From the NCBI GenBank assembly GCA_027924585.1, contig BSBM01000370.1, positions 29,099,501 to 29,163,500 on the forward strand: 64,000 nucleotides of DNA, in the 5' to 3' direction. This document shows positions 1 through 64,000 of the stretch, piece by piece. The notes under the pieces were generated by a model, which searched no databases, was not told where the DNA came from, and saw nothing but the letters and a program-made list of their open reading frames with translations. The first letter of the stretch is position 1. Each line of letters starts with the position of its first letter. Both the position numbers and the translations under genes were made by a program. Source of the stretch: Larix kaempferi. Its lineage: Eukaryota; Streptophyta; Pinopsida; Pinales; Pinaceae.

Positions 1-483
1 ATGGATTACAGTGGAATTGCTGACTGTAGATGCAGACTGGGACAATGTTGTCAGAGTACAGACGTGAAGGTGTACGACGGATGGCACAATAGATGCACTG
101 CGAATGGTACACAAATTGGCGATTTAGTGTTGTACAACAAAGACGGTAGCAAGTTCGGATTGATTTGTTGTAATTGATAGCTATATGGAAAGCAATTTGA
201 TGGGTTTGCGGAATGAACCTAGATTTTTGTGCTCTGATACCATTGTATCAGCAGAAGCTGTAAATAACAAAAATGTTCTGAAATTGAATGTATAAAATAT
301 ATTTTTAATTGAATGTCGATGATTACAACTAGCCTCGTGATGGTTTAGTTATACGCATTGACTGGTCACGAGGCGAAGGGGTATGTGCCCTTTGACTTTT
401 CATTAACTGACTAATCGTAATTATATTAATTATTAATTATTCTTATTATTTCTTATTACTGATTATTATTTATAATTGTTACA
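1..483 (-). mobile_element. Ty1-copia element, minus strand: leader plus 5' LTR (truncated by window edge)
   Basis: Positions 231-242 read gctctgatacca, the reverse complement of the tRNA-iMet primer-binding site tggtatcagagc. One base later an LTR runs 244-483; on the minus strand it starts TGTAACA and ends TGATACA. The element therefore extends left out of the window, and 1-230 is its untranslated leader. A motif in the LTR (gaccagtcaatg on the minus strand) recurs in the LTR near 22890, so the two are probably related families. Confidence 0.7.
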
Positions 484-1960
484 AACGACCCCTTCTACAA
501 GCCATTAATATGCCTCCATACATGCCAATGGTGAAGAAACCAAGAGGATGTTCAACCAAAGGTGACACCCAGTAATGTTATGAAGCCATCCAAATGATAA
601 AGAGCAAGAGTGCTAGACAAGATAAAGGTCTTGACCTCATCAAGGATATGTTATTAGGTAAGGTGCTCTATGGAAAATCATCAATAGAGGGGCCCAAGTG
701 CAATCATGCGTCATGAGCTAGAACGCTCCATTAAGATAGGCCCCAAAGGCCACCATACCGTCCATGTTGTAAAGTCATGCCAAGTGAGCGAGATACCAGG
801 GTGCTCCATGCATAATGAAAGAACACATGATCTAGGTGCCAAACAAGATCAAGAATAGTAGAGGGCTCATGAAGAAGATGAACTATATACTATGTTACCG
901 GATCCGCCACCCCAGTGTGTAGGATCCGCGGATCTGATACGTATCCGGATCGGATTCACCTAGGATCCTTCATCGAAACGGATCTCCTGCAGAAGGAAAT
1001 GTATCCTGGTCCTATGAAAAATCAAACAATTCCTGAAATTTTCAAACGGATCCTGAAACTTCCAGTGCTTCTATGACCCACTGATCCCCCCTAAAAAAAT
1101 GTTTTTAATGAGAAAATTAAAAAACCCTAAATAACTAATGGCTAAAAGTGTAAAACCCATTCCTGCTCAAGGTCTGAGAGACTGATCTATCCTTATGTCA
1201 AGATCTGCTCTTGAACTCTGATATATCAATATCAACTTCTGCTCTCAATGTTTTTATTTGATTTATCTTTACGGTCAAGGTCTGCTGTCAAAGGCTGATC
1301 TCTCTTTATGTGTTATGTTGTTGCTCACTTCACCTACACTGTTATGTAGTCTTGCCATAGCCTTCAAGGAACCCACTTTATTCCCTGTTGATAGGGACAT
1401 GTGGATGTGGCTCACAAAAACACTATTATGACCTGATTCAAGTTCAATGCTGAAATGGCTTTTTAAAATGATCAGTATCAATCATGGTTACAAATCATCA
1501 AATTATCAGTTATGGTACATGGACTCTCTTTTTTGGCCATAACTTATAGTTCTACTCTTGTGTTTCATGAATAGTTTTGATTCTTCACTCTATATTTTTA
1601 TTTATTATATAAATATTTTTATATTTTTTTGTACCTGCCTTTCCCTGCCGTATCCGGATCCTGGGTTTTAAAAAATCTGGCGAATCCGTATCACGATCCG
1701 AATCCGAATCCGTATTCGAATCCGTATCTGTATCCTGGTAACTTAGACTATATACATGAACAAGTGCAACATCATCTTCCATCAATCAATCATCAACAAT
1801 AGAGCATCAACGTCAAGAACCCAAGGCATCATCACAAAGGCAAGCATCAATACTAGGCCATCCAAATCTCCATCAACCTGTCACCCCCTGTCAAAGTTGT
1901 GAAGAAATTCACAAGTGGACACCCATACAAAATGGGGGGTAACAAGACACATTTAAGTTT
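484..1960. repeat. GCTCC-rich dispersed repeat, interrupted by a Mutator-like element
   Basis: Intron sequence on both sides of the element at 891-1746 is rich in 'gtgctcca' phrases and ends near 1930-1950 with acccatacaaaatgggg. Similar wording and the same end motif recur at 33501-34413 and 35614-35755. No coding capacity is visible. It may be LTR or untranslated sequence of an unrecognised retroelement. Confidence 0.4.
891..1746 (+). mobile_element. Mutator-like (MULE) non-autonomous element, copy 1
   Basis: The ends are TATGTTACCGGATCC and TCCTGGTAACTTAG, flanked by a perfect 9-bp target duplication actatatac (882-890 and 1747-1755). The length is 856 bp with no transposase. Both ends are rich in GGATCC/GGATAC words. 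A near-identical inverted copy lies at 49133-49974. A 9-bp duplication is typical of the Mutator superfamily. Confidence 0.75.
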
Positions 1961-3280
1961 TTAACTTAAAGAAAGTAGAAGGTGTCGAGCCAACTGAAAA
2001 TTCCACTGAGATTTTAGTTTGATTAGATCACTTCTTCAGTTCCGGCTGCAGACTGGATTGTTGGGCATGATTTTGGTTGAGTGGCAGGGTGATCAAGGTG
2101 GTGGTGCAGGTTCTGTGACTTCTGTCATTAGTTGAGCTGAGAGGCTTGATCTTGGTGCAAAGCTGCATATTTTTATGTTGATATTTCTTGAGTATATTTT
2201 CTTTGAAAATGGCTTTTTTCTTGTCTGGATCACTGAGTCAGGAAAGCATATGGCCCGGATATGGCTGGAAAATATATCCCTGCTGGATCTAAAGTTGGAT
2301 ACAATTCTGAAATGAATCTCTTGTTATGCAAAATCAGTAGATCTGATAGCATATGCTAAAAGGGTTTCTTTCTTGTCTAGTTTTAATGATAATTAATGCA
2401 GAATCTATAGCATAAGAAGAAATCAGAACCATAGCCACTGATCAGTGTCTCTTTAGGCTAAGTGCATGATAATTGTTTGGATTCCTTTGCCTGCTGGGAT
2501 TTACAATTGGATATATAAATGATATTAATTTTACAGGACAAGTTTTCAACATTGTTTGGCTAGATGTTCATCTAACAGGATATGGGTACATAGATGCATA
2601 TGGTGTGGACATAAAATTTATTCAAAATTGTCAGATATGGAGTTGGTTCAAAATAATAAATTTTATTCATCACATAAATGATAATTTAATTGAAAGTTGA
2701 AACATAGAAAACTAGGGGTGAATGTAGTGGTTCTTCGTGATGACTAGGGCCTGGATGTGTAGATTCGTTTTTGTTATTTTTATTTTTATGTTGCTATTTC
2801 TGGAGTAGGTTTTCTTTGAATATAGCTGTTTTCTTGTCTGGATTGCCCAGTCAGGATAGCATATGTCCTAGTATGGCTGGGAAATATATCCCCCTGCCAG
2901 ATCTCAGTTTGATGCGATTCTGAAATGGATCTGGTGTATATGCAAAATCACTAGCTCTGATAGCATACACTAGAATGCTTTCTTTCTTTTCTGGTTTTAA
3001 TGATAATTTTAGGAAAAATCATAATACTGGTCAACTTCCTGAATATTCTGTCAGCAACTTACTGATAACTGATGTTAAAGTTAGTGTTGATATTAGGTCT
3101 TGGTACAAACCCTTTGAATAATAGAGCTCTTTGGTTGTAAAGAGAGGTCTTTTGATAATAGTGTGATTCTCTTGGCTTCAATATTTGTTCTAACAGAAAT
3201 AACAAATTTAAGCCAATAAATGTTGCATGCAGTCACTAAATGAACTGTGCAATAAATTTCTAGGTGCTGGGGTTTTGCAG
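1961..3280 (+). other. Intron 3' part with a direct intronic repeat
   Basis: No gene. Two direct copies of a roughly 230-bp segment lie at about 2170-2394 and 2781-3010. Shared landmarks include tttcttgtctggat, gtcaggaaagcatatg / gtcaggatagcatatg, aatatatccc and ctggttttaatgataatt. The segment ends in the branch-point/polypyrimidine region and acceptor ggttttgcag of exon 1. Confidence 0.6.
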
Positions 3281-63937
<60,657 letters not shown>

Positions 63938-64000
63938 GTTTTTGCTTATTTACATCACCTATTTTAGAAATCAGCTTTTATGGTTATCTGAAGCTGCAGG

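Noticed and set aside
1-177. 58-codon cysteine-rich + strand open frame starting with ATG at base 1
   Set aside because: It lies in the leader of a minus-strand copia, defined by the PBS at 231-242 and LTR at 244-483; the window edge, not a gene start, explains the ATG.
63994-64000. Next SYD exon starting after ctgcag at 63999
   Set aside because: Only one base of putative exon is visible; the intron would be about 62 bp, and this cannot be confirmed from the window.

Overview
This is plant nuclear DNA. One conserved host gene runs through the whole window on the + strand, and everything between its exons is transposon-derived or undefined intron. The gene encodes a Snf2-family chromatin-remodelling ATPase of the SPLAYED (SYD) type. 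Eleven exons are visible (3281-63937). They splice into one uninterrupted frame of 446 complete codons covering most of the helicase/ATPase core after motif I. The exons holding the N-terminus, motif I (the Walker A loop) and the C-terminus lie outside the window. Two introns are giant, 19.8 kb and 37.6 kb, beside ordinary introns of 113-654 bp. Giant, transposon-filled introns in an otherwise conserved gene suggest a large-genome seed plant, most likely a conifer or other gymnosperm. That is inference; no species marker is visible.

Layout. 1-3280: end of an upstream intron, with a minus-strand Ty1-copia LTR, a Mutator-like element carrying 9-bp target duplications, and an intronic direct repeat. 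3281-4418: exons 1-4 (motifs Ia-III). 4419-24234: giant intron with a 3.65-kb hAT transposon (6188-9835) and a 10.7-kb Ty1-copia element (12160-22816). The copia carries a hAT element that itself carries a hAT MITE, and also a second, minus-strand copia with another MITE. 24235-24856: exons 5-7. 24857-62448: second giant intron with two more Mutator-like elements (30462, 40601) and a probable third (49133), a TRIM (32356-33500), a solo LTR (34419-35608), a LINE fragment, a minus-strand copia whose 3' untranslated region holds a large minisatellite (42294-46851), an Athila/Tat-type Gypsy 5' end (46852-49132), a hAT element containing a LINE RNase H domain (50928-53121), a nearly complete gag-less copia (55420-60521), and three copies of an unclassified repeat. 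62449-63937: exons 8-11 (motifs IV-VI).

Many element boundaries were fixed by matching target-site duplications: tacat, ccaag, tattc and ggcac for LTR elements, 8 bp for hAT elements, 9 bp for the Mutator-like family. All TE coding regions are broken. The host exons are intact, so the gene is probably functional despite a transcription unit well over 60 kb. No tRNA, rRNA, CRISPR or bacterial-type features were found. Coordinates and homology calls come from reading the sequence, with no database search.
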